In this document: in pieces, positions 1-13,000 of the stretch | Layout: every line of letters starts with the position of its first letter | Numbering within the stretch: position 1 is the first letter of the stretch | Assembly: GCA_003864495.1 (NCBI GenBank) | Contig: PEDN01001353.1 | Coordinates: forward strand, 620,001-684,000 | Direction of reading: 5' to 3' | Length of the DNA: 64,000 bases | Source: Nemopilema nomurai | Lineage: Eukaryota; Cnidaria; Scyphozoa; Rhizostomeae; Rhizostomatidae | Notes under the pieces: generated by a model | What the model was told of the DNA's origin: nothing | Database searches by the model: none | What the model saw: only the letters and a program-made list of their open reading frames with translations | Made by a program: the position numbers and the translations under genes

Positions 1-1402
1 GAAATTCGTCATTGGATCGTCGAAGACTCCATCTTGACTGATGCGGGTTCTAACGAGTTCAACGTGGGACATGATAGGATTTGATTAATCACATCAGATA
101 AAATTGATACGGAGACAAATAGAATCAGGCCGTCGTATTGTAAATAACTTCTGACTCTCGATTCTGCTTGGTTTATTTGATGCACGGCGGTCGTGCGGAA
201 CTATACATAGCTGCATGAGATCCGCTGTGGTGGCGCAATATGCAGCTCTGACCTGTTTATTGGCGTCGGACGACCCAGAAACAGTGGAGATCGGAACTTT
301 CTGGGTTTCTTTGCAGGAGGTCAAGATGTTTTTGCAGTTATGAAGCAATAAATAAAATAAACCGATGGCTAATTAGGTTGCTGGAAGCGATGCTCTATGA
401 AGAAGACGGGACACCGCAATTTCTCCTTCGTAGCTCATTTTTCGCCTTCGCGAATCCAATCCTCCTTCGCATCTACACTCCCCCTTCACAATTAGCCCAC
501 TATTGACGTCACATCACCATTCCCTACAACTACCCCCACCCCCATATCAAGGCTTAGATATTGCGATGCAATTCTCAACGTGTCTTGGATGTTTTTTGAT
601 TCGCTCAACATCCGCTGCCATTTCGAGTGAGCTTCTTCAAGATTAGACAGCATTTCTTGTGTGAATTTGGGACAACATTTGCTTATACCAACCCTTGGTA
701 CCAGACCCACTATGTATCCTTGGTTATACCAGGATGGAGTTTATACTATCAAGAAATAGAACCATCCGCCACCAGCCAGTTGTCGGCTCTTGCTTTGCTC
801 CCTGGCACTTAAATATGTAGATATGGTGCACAGTCACTAATTGCCTCCTACAGCCCCAATCCTGAGAATAAATGTTGGTTTTTGGTATACTGAAAAGTGC
901 AACGTCCTAGATTTCATGGGATGCCGTTTTTAGTGAAAATCGTGTCCTGTGGCATGCCTTATGGTGGAACAAGACGATCTCCCAGACTTGAACTTTGCAT
1001 CCTGTGTAGGATCAAAGTTTTATATCATGACAATTATTGTAAAGTCTGAAACAAATATGACTACAGTGTGCTAAAAGTGCAAGTTCCCGTTTGCCATTCT
1101 ATTAGACACCGTAAGACATTAGTCAACATGGCCAAGTTCGACTTATGGGTCCATTATCCATGCAGCCTGACCATTTATCTTTAGAATTGGCTGTTTGCCC
1201 GCAAGCAAATTCCCTTTCTTACAACTTTAGCAAACTCATCTATTCCTGTCACTAGATGTGACATAATTAAAGCAAATGTAGAATTGGAGATGGCTTTCCA
1301 AAGACTTTCCCTATGTTACTGTTTATCGATCGCACCACTGTAGAGAATGACCAGAGGGCAAAGAGCTAGGCTCAGCCCTTTAGGTGTGATCAACAAACAC
1401 CT

Positions 1403-1447
1403 GTCACGTGCTTTTGGCTCTGTCACGTGCTTGAGCGCTGTCACGTG
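1403..1447. promoter_or_regulatory. Cluster of three GTCACGTG E-boxes
   Basis: GTCACGTG occurs at 1403-1410, 1422-1429 and 1440-1447, each preceded by CT, in units of 18-19 bp. CACGTG preceded by GT is a favoured site of bHLH-leucine-zipper factors (MITF/TFE and USF families). The spacing suggests either a small tandem duplication or a homotypic enhancer cluster. The target gene is unknown. Confidence 0.5.
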
Positions 1448-4400
1448 TTTCATCTCTGTTGCGTTCTCATTGGTTATTTTCACAATTTGCTTATGGATGA
1501 TTGGCAATTTCAACCTCATATAATAATACTTTATTGGGTTGAAGGTTTTCAAGTATACAAATTTATGTACTTATGGTAAGAGATGTAATTAAATGCGCAT
1601 GAAAATAATTGTTTATCCAATGAAATATTATATTGGACATAATACAGAACTTTACTTGTGTACCTGGGACAACGAGCCTTATCTATCGGCACTGTCTTTC
1701 TTCATAAAAATCAAATTTCTCTATTCGAATGTTCCAAATTCGGTCGCATCTTTTGCTTAACGGAGCAAGCTCAGAGGGTGTGTTAAAATAATTTAATTCC
1801 AATTCGCATTGGTACACTTCTCCGAGTCTTTTTCAAAACATGAAGGATACTATAATAGATTATCAAGCGAAAGAAGATTTGCTGTGGTTTCTCTTTTTTG
1901 GGCAATACCTTGGTAGTTTAAAGAAACAGTAGGATCTCGAGCAATTATCGATGGATTTCATTTGAAAAGTATCGCTTGCGTTGAGATTTCAGTATTTTCT
2001 CTTAGAGCCTTGCTTGCATTGTTCAGTCATTATTTCTGACCATTTGCGAGAGGCCTGGACATTTCCCTTATTTATGATTCTCCGAATTATTAATGGGTCC
2101 ATAGCCTCATCGTTTGTTTGCTTGTTGGAGACTTGAAAGATCACAGCCACTATTCAGCTCTTTGCAGACTGCCCTTTTAGCCATTTTAAGGACAAGTCAT
2201 TCTGTCAATCTGCAAGCAACGTATTAAGTCAGAAGGCACGCAGTTCGAAAACATCAAGACAATAGTAGGATCATGAATCTAGCGATTCTGAGAGAGTCTG
2301 TCTGAGACTTGATCAACAAAAGGCAGTGAAAACATTGCAAGCCAATATTTGGCCTTTTAATTCAGGGGTTTTCGTTTGCTCGTTGCGATCCCCGTGATGA
2401 TCTCTTGATTCTCCTTTTTATTCATGTCGACGAGACTTTTCTCCTTGTTTTCTGTTTGTTTATTTTGCTTTACAGCTAGGCTCTGTCCATCCTGCAAGTT
2501 ATGGTAGCCATTTGGTCTTAAAAATGAGCCACAAGCTTCTTGCCTTTGCCTCTCTTTCTGAAAAAGCTTCCTTACCTGCCAATTAGGCATCGCTCATCTT
2601 TTCTTGGTTTTTTGATTACGCAACGGTTAGGGCATTTTAGAGCAAGTTCAGAGTAAGCCAATCCGATTTGCGTATTTTAACGATGTTGAAATGGTTCATA
2701 ACTGCATAATTCAATTGCTAATTAGGCAGAATATGTCCCTGATGACAAAATTTACATTTTACGTTCGTCAGCAGATCTGATCTATTGAGAACATCTACAT
2801 TTTTGCTTTCGACGCAAGCTGCCGTCTTTGAGATGCTGATAAGCTTCAAGCATTCGTTGGTTATCAATTAGAGCTCCAACAGGCAATCTGAATAGGCAGC
2901 AAGAGGCGCGAGGAGAAGCGAGAGGGCACCTTTGTCAATGACAGTACGTGACTGTGAAGAGCCCTAAAGAGGCCATTATATAACCTTCGTTGATTTCTAA
3001 CCTGAAAGAAGACAATATGGATCCATCAGCGTATAGGGCGATGGAGAATTATAAACTATCGCAATATTTTGGTTCAACTGACATTTTGAACAGGCACCAA
3101 AGGGATGACGCAAACAAGTTTCGTTTTATATGTTAAAACCTCTTGATATCGATTTCTGGTCTCGAGAGCCAGCACAGGAAGTGGACTGTTTTGGTGGGAA
3201 AATCCTTTTTATATTTGTTTTATCATCAAGAACTTGACTCAGATGAAAATGCCCTGCCAGAACGGTAACCACAAAGGTCTTATTTGTTCTGATTTTCTTG
3301 ACCTATCGCAAAGCATTTCCAATTTGAGGTAAAAGCATCGTCTCAAAGATTCCCTATACAATTGAGAATCGACCTATTTGCCTGTCATTCAAGAGGAGAA
3401 CCTCTGCTTGTTAGAACCAACCATGTATCGACACGAGATAATTGTGTTTCTATCATAACAAATGAATCTAAATTATAACCGATCCACAAGCTAATGTATG
3501 AACGTCCATGCTAAAATAAGTTCAATGAAATAAAACACGATTCTGACCAATAGAATCTACCGACAAAAGAAGCTTTCCAAAAAGGCTGGTTGTCTGTCAA
3601 GGCACACATTGCTAAGTTTGTACACGGTTTTAAGAAATAATTGCGCTTGACTCGAGGGATGTGGATAGTATAATGCCTTAATTAAAATATCATTCTCTTA
3701 AGCTCATCATTACGTACTTCAGATTCCATTGGAAAGGATTGGCGGAGAATGGTTGTGACCGGGGGAGGTATAGCTGTATTATAAGACAAAAGAACCGGGT
3801 TGCAACCCCATTTGAGCCTTTGAGGCGCGTTGTCTTTGGCCTACATGTGTCCTCATCATTTAAAGATATAATCTTGATAGAACTTAAAAGTAATAGATTA
3901 ATAAATGTTAGCCTTGCTATAGCTGTAATCAAGATTCTACGCAGCCCTACTCAAGAAGTCATCGTAGAGACTTTAAATTCTTTACGTACGACTGGCTATA
4001 CTGTTCTAGATGCTTTTATCTCATACCCAGGTACCCTAGATCCAGGTCCCCTAGATCCAGGTTTTTACTTTGTCATGTCCTAGAGGCACTTGTTACTGCA
4101 CTTCCAATCGTCGAAACATGCGCACTTCCAATGATGAACCTCAGATGCCAAAGTAAGCTTACAATGATAAACCTCTACTCACTTCCTGCATCAATTTTCA
4201 CTATCAGCGTACAATGTAAGGTCAGACAAGAGGTCCTAGATTTGCTTTGAACGATAACTCCGTGTTTTATAAACTAGGGAACTTAACAAAGTTAAAGATT
4301 ACGTTTTGCATCCCAAACTTCAATTCTTTTCAAGCCATCCTGTCTATTCAAACCTCAGTTCGTTTTATCAACGAAAACCTCTTAACATTTCTATCAGTTC

Positions 4401-5053
4401 TGGACAGATGTGGGGAACACGTTGTGTGAATTATTGGCAAGCTTCATTCTAATTTTAAAAGTTGTCCACTAGGTAATTTTCATGTCTAAAGCGCTCTGAA
4501 ATGCAGTGAGAAAAATTGATTAAAGCAAGCTGCTAGATTTTCTAAGTTAATTTTCTGTAAGTTCATTATTTGATTACAATTTCAGTCACATCAGACCTCT
4601 GGATTTTAGGCCTAGAATCCAACAGTTCCTTACTTGATATGGAGATATTTGGCAAAGTAAACTTTAACCCTATTACTGATTTCCTTTCCAACTCGAAGCT
4701 TCCCTTTGAAGACATTCTTGCCGCTATTGTCCTTATAATTAGAAAAATGGAGTAGAGTTAATGTTGCCGTCTGTAGGTACTGTAAGACCTTGTCTCAAAT
4801 TATACCACCCTGACAGATTAGGCACGAAATTAACGTGGATTGTACTAATCTGGTCTAATTCTTTTTAAACACAGTTGATATTCATATTCTCTTGACGCTT
4901 CATCTATGAATTCCTGATCTTACGTTTCTTGCCAATGACGCTGTTTCTTCGATAACTCGCTGTTCCTCTCAGCGCACGATTAGCGAGACAGTGTCAAATT
5001 CGTGCGAACGGCCGTCTTCACGCCTTCAGTTCCATTAAGTTACCTTTTTTTGG

Positions 5054-5076
5054 TGGTGACAAGTTGTTTGTCACCA
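5054..5076. repeat. Short perfect inverted repeat (9-bp stem, 5-nt loop)
   Basis: TGGTGACAA, loop gttgt, TTGTCACCA. It sits at the left edge of a CpG-richer patch. It may be a small hairpin or a palindromic factor site; no function can be assigned. Confidence 0.6.
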
Positions 5077-5399
5077 TTAGCGTTTATCAACCACTAAAAA
5101 ACAAATCAAGTTTCCCCTTGCTTTGATTTTATCGCTAGCGCCTGCCCGCACGCATTCGGAACAAGCCAACCGCGGCCTGTTCTAAAATGCTGCGGTCGTG
5201 TCCCTGTGTTGGCGCACACAATTCTTGTTGACCCAGGGTCAGCGATGCGCGCCTCCGCTCTCCTCCATTTTCCGTTCGCATGACCACGGCACACGAAACC
5301 TTCGTGCCTTTGCTGTGTTGAGCAGCTGGTGAAGTCTCTGCGATTATTTACGCGGGTTTCAGTTAAGAGCTTGACCTTGCTGTAGCTAAACAGACGTGA

Positions 5400-5544
5400 T
5401 CTTGTCTGCTGCAGGTCAAAAGAGTTGCAGGATGGACGCACCTACTCTCTGAACAGCAGATTTTGCTTGCGAAGCATCAACAGTTTCTCCGTCTCTCAAC
5501 TCTCGAAGGAAGAAAACATTTTGGATGCACAATTCTCAGAATCG
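5400..5544 (+). promoter_or_regulatory. Possible transcription start region and non-coding first exon ending at a strong donor
   Basis: Sequence from about 4960 to 5540 is richer in G+C and CpG than the surrounding DNA. It ends with aattctcagaatcg|gtgagt at 5544/5545, a near-consensus 5' splice site. It could be the first (5' UTR) exon of KIF26, 32.5 kb upstream of the first coding exon, or belong to an unseen transcript. If joined to 38046, the ATG at 5525 would open an out-of-frame reading frame overlapping the KIF26 start, which argues against that simple model or implies translational control. Confidence 0.25.
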
Positions 5545-7013
5545 GTGAGTTTAGATTTAAAACCTTTATAATCGTGTAATCAGTGCGGGGCACATTTTAC
5601 TTCCATTTCTATTCGTGTTGTACCGTTTTCCCTTTTACTCGAACTATTCTCGATAGGCACTTTTTTACAGAACTCCTCATTTTTCTTAGTTGCAGAAGAA
5701 AAATTCACTATTTAGACTGTTTCATTGTTTCATTTAACGGTATTGTTTCATTACTCTAGCTAACTCAGAGCTAACCGTATCTGATTTTTAATTCTGACAC
5801 AAAAACGTCTCTTCTAGCAACAGTAATCGATCTATTCTTTTTCCCGGCTCAATGCGTTGCTCTCTTTCAATCAACTTTCATTCACTTGTGCTGTTCACAT
5901 TATCAGTAGGTTCTTCATCTCGAATCAAACATATTCACAAGATTACTACCATTTTAAAAAAGATTGATTTATTTCTTTCCTTTCGCTAAACAATGCCTTG
6001 AGCAAACTGACGCTTGATTTTCATCAAATAAGAAGGAGCTTTTCCATGGTTATCGAGTGTTTCCTTCATCGTCGATTGATCAACTGACTTCGACCTATTG
6101 CGATTAACAACCTGTATATCGGAAAACTGCCTTCCTCACGAAATTTCTAAGTGTCCGCGAGGGTTTGGCGAGATTAAACCCTGACTTCGCACCTGTATTT
6201 GAAGGGTAGTTTTTGAGCAGGTCAAAGTTACCAGCTTTTCCGAACGACTACTACAAGGTCTTATCAAATTTCGCTGTTGCACAAAAGCCCTGCAAATCCT
6301 GATAAATCGTATTGTTGTCAAACCTATCAAACTGATCGGGGGATCCCTCGTCTCTTTATACGAGTTCGGAGGCAGAGCAAGTGCAAATGTATCTTTCTAG
6401 ACCTGCCTTGATTGTTCATCAGCGAGTGCAATGCAGACAACTCTCTCACACGTCAATGGGGACTACGTTAGCAATGACGATTATCACGCAAAAAGACTCT
6501 CTTTCACCCCAAAATTAATTTTCCGTTCCAGTCTTGAGTTACGATCACAAATAGATTCCTGCAATTTCAACACCGACCGCCAATTTGAATGACGGAATTC
6601 ATCCCATTTTGCTAGCTCAAGAAAACTTGTTGTGGAACCTTTAGAATTACCTGCCAATGGTAACCTCTTCGAAGGGGATTTCTTTCATTCTTTTTGGAGA
6701 CGAAATAATTCTTAAAATTCGATCTGCTTTTTAGTATTCTTATTAATCATTTCGTCTTTGAGCTTATCGTGTTTTGGTTTTCGTTTTCATACTTTAATGA
6801 TATTTAGTAAACAAATCTTTTTTGCATTCTGCATGTTGACTTGTTCATTATGTCCTCTTTTTCATTCATTTTCCCTTGTTTGCATTGGAATCTTATTCAG
6901 CTGCTGTGGAAATAAACCTCTAATTGTTTCTTTATAACTTCCGTAAATAACAATGGTCGAGAAATCTTTTCTATTTCGCTCACTTTGAAGTTTGGGTTCC
7001 GCTCAATGAAATT

Positions 7014-7023
7014 GTCACGTGAC
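7014..7023. promoter_or_regulatory. Perfect palindromic GTCACGTGAC site
   Basis: GTCACGTGAC matches the CLEAR/E-box consensus bound by MITF/TFE-type factors. A single site in non-coding DNA, so its function is unproven. Confidence 0.35.
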
Positions 7024-10000
7024 TCTCCTTATTGCTGCTAAACACAAGTCTTTGAGACGTTGAGTAGTCAGTAGCTGCCCAATATGAAGCTAATCTTATT
7101 GGCTAATAGACCCTCTAATTTGAGGCTTATTCCAGCCTGCTTCGGTTTATGAAGGCGATCTATTTCGTGATTGACAATCCTTCCTTTGCTAGTTCTAACA
7201 CGTCTGCGTGTTCTGCTTTATCATTCATACTACAGATGTTTCGTCAAATGCATGACATAAAGATACAGCAGTATTATTACTAAGCCCCAATCTACTTTGG
7301 GGGCAGGACAACTGCCCCAAACACATCACCCTCCTCATAGTCTCGTCATAGTCATAGCCTTTCAAAGCATCCATCCTGTCCCCATCCGTGATTATTGCTT
7401 TGAAGCATTAATGTTAAGACCCGAGGAATCCAATAATCAGTTTTTTCGAAAAATGTGTTCATTGGACTCTCTTCCTGGGACTTTTCTAGAATTCTAGAAC
7501 TATTTATTAAGCGATGAGTGAACCTTTATGACGCCTTTCGAGAATGAGTGGCGTAATAAATGAGCAGGATCTTTGCTCGCCTGCTTCCGGTGATTTTCAT
7601 GGTGCTTCTGTCTTGCTGATGCAGCAGTTCTGCTTGCTCTGGCACTTGACATCGGTTGACAGCCCACACTGAAACGTGCAATCAGATCACTACCACAGTC
7701 AATTGATTTCAACTCGAGTCATCCAAGTAGAAAAAAGCAATTGTGCTTTAAAGCCAAGTAACTGTATTTTAATTAGATCCACTCAACATTCTAAATGTAG
7801 CAAATCAGGATAAAGGAGGCAATGGAACAGCGACGAAAAAAGCATTTTTGTTAGACTTGAGCGAGAGTCTTTCCACAGCAGTTTCATTGAATCAGACAAT
7901 TTACAGCAGTCTTTCAGTTTCATCAATCAATTCGCTCAAGCAGTGTTTATGTGGTTTCCATGTGAAAGTTGACAAAAGGCTCCATTCTATTAAATGTGAC
8001 GGTCTGAAGTCATGATTACAATTATCACCATTCTCAAGTGGCTCGGGTACTTTTATGACGGCTCGACAACCACTTGCTTTATCTCAGATAAAACTCGATG
8101 TTTTCCAAAAACATGTCCCTTTGTTAGCTTTCTTATTTATGTTTTTTGACCTTGGAAGCAAAATTGAGCTCTTTAAATGTTTCTTAGACGCCATGGGAAC
8201 CCAACGGGAAGCTGGTTTTAAAGAACACCAACTAGGCATTGCTCTTTTGAGAACCGACATCTCCATCTGCTTAAAGTTGTCCAGCTCGCTTGTGCACCAA
8301 TAGACCCAATTAGAACAGCCGTTGTGAAGAAGAGAAAAGGAGAGAAATTTCGAGCAACGGCTCAGTGAAATGTACGAGAACGCTTTAAATGCAAATTAGG
8401 TGCTTCAAGATGGCTAGCGTGGGGGTGAGCTAATGCAATGGAGAGGCCTTTCTCATTTGGCTTTGAAGGAAGAAAAGAACGATTCTATAATCCCGTTTTA
8501 TATTTTTGATTCAGGTGGGCTTGCTTTTTGCCGTAACGACTTCTTACAAAAATATGTCGCAAAGTTATCAAAATTGAAAAAAGTATGACAAGAGTATCTT
8601 CCTACATTTTTCCTATTGCTTTGATGTATTCTTACAGATTACTTTGATGTATTACTTGAGATTTAGAAAGCTTGAGAGCTTTCACTCTGGTCTTTGCATG
8701 TAGCAATTAACCATAGGCGATAGAAACAGTAGATAACGCAGAGATAACGACGAAGAAAGTTGCAAACATACGTAGCGTTATTCTTAAGGCCAATATTTGA
8801 CAGTAAATTGAACTGATTTCTTTGTGGTTCTACTGATTTAAGCCTTCATTATTTCTTTGAATCTTGACATCTTGACACAAAGTCATGGCTAAAGCCCATT
8901 AATCGTATCCTCGTCATTTGGTCGTTTCTCACACGCCAGACTTCGCTGTCTCATTCCGTTGGTCTGCTGCTCAAAAGCTTTGAATTTTGCCAGGACACTG
9001 GCGTCATCGCAAGGCTTGGATGACCTGATTCCACATTCAAGCGCTGCATGTTTTCCCTCAGTTCACCGTGATAGCAACACTTATGAAAAAGTCTGTAATC
9101 TCGTCATTGTTTTCATAGAACCTCTGTCCTGCGATAACTTATATTTCACAGATGTACAGAAGGACTTTGTATCGCGTATCAAGACATCTTATCAACAAAA
9201 TGCAATTTGACAGTCCTCCGAAACTCCCAGAACACAATTGTATTAACAAGTCGGACTTGGGCTGCATTAATTTTTCATGTATTGCAAAGACGGTGTTGTT
9301 AGTCGGCGGCTGTCTTTGATCTCCAAGGTCACCTAGCTTCGAATCGACATTTTCCACCATCATCAGCTGCCTTCAATCGACTACGGCTAAATGCTGCCGG
9401 TCTACATATGATCGTTTTCATTTCAGCGTCAATTTTTCTCACAATTTTTCCCAATCTTCTTTGGAATTCTCTTTGAGCGCCGGGTCTCCGTGCCAGCCGA
9501 ACTTATCCACCATCCCATCATAACTGTTTCGATCACATCTATTTTTATTTACAATCAGCCAGATTCATGCATTTTGCAGAAAACTGATGCACTTGCAGAA
9601 GGCATCAACAATCAATCTTCTTGTTTTCTTGAAAGCAAAGTCACCAATGTCCTGCTAACTCCTCTTCTCGCCTTGAGAGTTTCTTGATTACACTCTCCAG
9701 ACACACATTTCGCGACATTTCTTCGTGGAAAGTAGCAATTAATCCGTAGCACGTCTAGTTCACTGTCAGCTTATTTGAATTCTTCTTGCCATCTTCTCCA
9801 AAGATCCTCAAGCACTCTCTTTACAGATGAATTCCTTTGAATGATTCTTTCACAATTTGCTCATTTGTGAGGACTTGTACATGCGGGAGCATTTGAGTGT
9901 TTAGTCTTGTTCCTTCGTTGTTGATGCTTCATTGTTTTGAAGTGCAGCGTGGTACTTTTCAACGAGCTGAGTTCTTTTGGAGCGCGATGAAGGGAAAGCA

Positions 10001-13000
10001 AGCTCATTTTCTTTTCAGCTATTACCTTTTGTGGTTATGTGTGTAAATGTATTAGCTGATCATATGTTTCAAAAAGGTTATAAAGCTTCGCCGACATAGG
10101 TCATAATAGCCAATGCACTTTTTAAATACTTCATCAGTTTCGGGCTTTAGAAATTGCTTTGCAGCTAAGAGAGTGTTGCAAATGAGAAGTTCTTGCAAGT
10201 CGTGCACCAGGAACCTGGCTGTACCAAGCACCAAACAGCAACCTCAATCATTTAGTGAATGCCAGAAAATTTGACTTAAAAGAGTTTCTCCGGACTCTTT
10301 AACGCTTCTTACTTTTCTTTCGCACCAATCTTGGCCTGAAATCTAAACTGACTCCTTCTATGACTTTTCCCGTAAATGCATCTCAATCATTATTCAATGG
10401 GAGAAATTTAATTTTAAGGCAATGGAATTTTCAGCTATTTAGCTGATTTTTAAAAACTAAAGAAAAACACCGCAATGGATCATGAAAAACGACAGAACTG
10501 TTTCTTATCAGTTAACTGGCTTAATCATGCAATATCTAGTAAGCTTTACTGCCGTAGCTACTGACGAATTAGTTATACAAATATATGTCTACGTTGTAGG
10601 AGATTTTGGAATAAAATGCTTGCTTGGTGAATCATTGCGTATTCCTAAGCCGTTATTACATCAGCTTCTTTAGTAAAACCTGTCTTTGGAGAAGATTTGC
10701 TGGGCGTCTTGAGTTGGTCTGGATGCCGCTGCCTAATGTGCAAAGGAATACAGCAAGACCTGCATTTCGTGACCTTCTGTTTTGGTGTGGTTTACTTTTC
10801 CTCACTCGAGAAATAGGGTTCCGCGGTTTTCAGATATTATCGTTGATTAGGGTGAAAGGACTTCGAACATGTCTAAAGGAATTTATCGTGACAAGGTCAA
10901 CCACGATAGAACTTTTGCCTAAGTGAAATCTCTAAGCACGGATTCTAATCAAAGTGAGTCACTACAGTGTATGACAGGCTTTCGAAATCAGCTGATTTTC
11001 AATTCGGTCATGATTGTAAAAGGTCTTAAATGTGTTGCGTTTGTTTTGGACGATTTTTCAGCAATTCACTTCGGATGTTGATGAAAGGCGGCCATTTTCC
11101 TCGTGGACATAATAAGGCTTTGTCAAAGAGCTAGTTGTACAAAATTCTTGCTATAAATAAGAATTTATTGTAATAAGGATCTCATCATCTCATAATTGAA
11201 TATCGTGTGTCGTTGGTGTGATCATTTCTAGTGACTTGACGACCAAAAAATGACCAATGACCAAAAACGAAACCTATCCGAGGTCGATGACCTAATCAAG
11301 CAAATTCTTGGACTGATATTGTCATCTCTAAGTTTTGCTGACAATCTTGTCCTCGAACTTTCATTTCTATTCGTTTCACTTTAGATGTGTCAATGTTTAT
11401 AAACAAGCTGGAGTATCCTACGCCAGTCATCTTTAAGGAGTAAAGCGTATACTGTAGCACATTTCTGTGTAATCAATGCTTGATAACATTCTGCATAATG
11501 GTAAAGCAGGAATTTGATTGGCCAAAACCAGCCATTCAACAGCAAGATGCGAGCTTCATCCACGAGATCGTCAATGCGATGCAAGGTGGGAATGGCAACA
11601 TTGATAATGATCTTCTTATCGAGGCATTTAATCCATGCAAAACAATCAGTAGAAAGCAGTAGAAAACGCCCCCTCTCATTGACATGCATATACTTTAGAA
11701 TACAGTGGGACAAGTGGGTAAGCTTTCACCATTGTGCCATAGAATCGCTATTAGCCAGGCTTTGCCCATAATTTCAAATCTATCACAAGGGCAAAAAACT
11801 TCACTAGGACCAGAATTTGGCGTGCTTGCCAGAAGCTGGATAACTTCTAACCGCTGTAGGTAGCTTGGGATATCTATCAGTAATGGTGTTTAAACATATA
11901 CGCCATATTCTCCGAGGGCCCCTCTTCCATATCAGCTGTCCCCGACTGTGCTCCACTTCCCCTTCCAATTCATATAGAGCTCTGTTTACTTATTGCACCT
12001 CTTCAAGTAATCCAAACGCACTTAGGTATAATCTTTCAGAGCGGTCCAAACAAGCACTGGCGCTCGCGTTATTACAAACGGCATTAAACTGGAGGTGCCC
12101 GCGGTCTAGTGAGAGTTCGAAGGCCCCTGTAGTAGAACACCCTGCAAAAGCCATGGCTAAACACGGTTAAACATGAGATGTCCTCTTTCGCACCGATGTC
12201 AACATTAGCTCTCTTTATGAAAATATTAACCCAACCTGTTTATTTTTGCCTATCACAAAGCCGTTCTACATAGATTGGTGCGAAAGGGTGAATGGGTTTG
12301 GCAGTGCCCGTACCTGCCAAACTGCGACACGACTGCTTCTTGCTTAGGTATGTACATGTTGCGATTGTTTCTTTTCTTCCTCCTTCCCACGTTACTCTTA
12401 CTACAGCAGTAAGGGCAGTTGATACAACGCCTTAGTGTGCTTTCGAAACTAAGTTCACAAGTCACTGATTTTCTGCCAAAGATTCATTTGGATCAGTTCT
12501 CTGATGCTGCTGAGAACGTCATGATATCTTAAAGCCAGCTTCATTGCATAGTCTGTCCGTGATCTAGTTTTCTTTCCACGTCACTCCTTAACACTGTGTT
12601 TAGCTCTTACATAAACGGCATCGCCTAAAGAAACACACCCTGTCTCAAACATCAATTCTGCATCCACAAATAAGGAGAATCCTATTGAGAACTATGCTTC
12701 CACAAGTGCTTTATCGAAAATACGATTGGATAGGGATATGGTTGTGGTCCTTTGAGGTCTTAATCAGTTTTGCATCACCATGTGAACGTTATTCTATTGA
12801 TTTGATTCTGTGACCTGGTCGTCGTTCTCTTCACTGTAAACACAAATCACATTGTTTACCTTAAAATGATCCAAGGCTGCTGGATATTATAATTCAGTGG
12901 CAACGTTCATTTCTGTGAGGGAAAGTGATTAAGTAAGGGGGGAGCGTGAGACCGCCAAACTATCAGCGAGGGACACAGCCCCCAATGGTATTTCAAGATT

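Larger units (their letters stand above)
1..5399. other. Left flank: no confirmed gene; some coding-like open stretches in the first 700 bases
   Basis: No protein family was recognised. Coding-like stretches lie at 1-87 (both strands), about 210-320 (both strands) and about 520-685 (minus; helical peptide with LEEAHSKWQRMLSESKN). Another minus-strand open frame at 2357-2590 is Lys/Asn/Glu-rich and may simply reflect A-rich sequence. They could be exons of a minus-strand neighbour, but phases could not be made to agree, so no gene is called. The rest is AT-rich with an E-box cluster near 1.4 kb. Confidence 0.4.

Noticed and set aside
5106..5441. 111-codon minus-strand frame in the CpG-richer patch
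   Set aside because: GC-rich DNA has fewer stops; the peptide has no recognisable motif. The region is better read as promoter-like.
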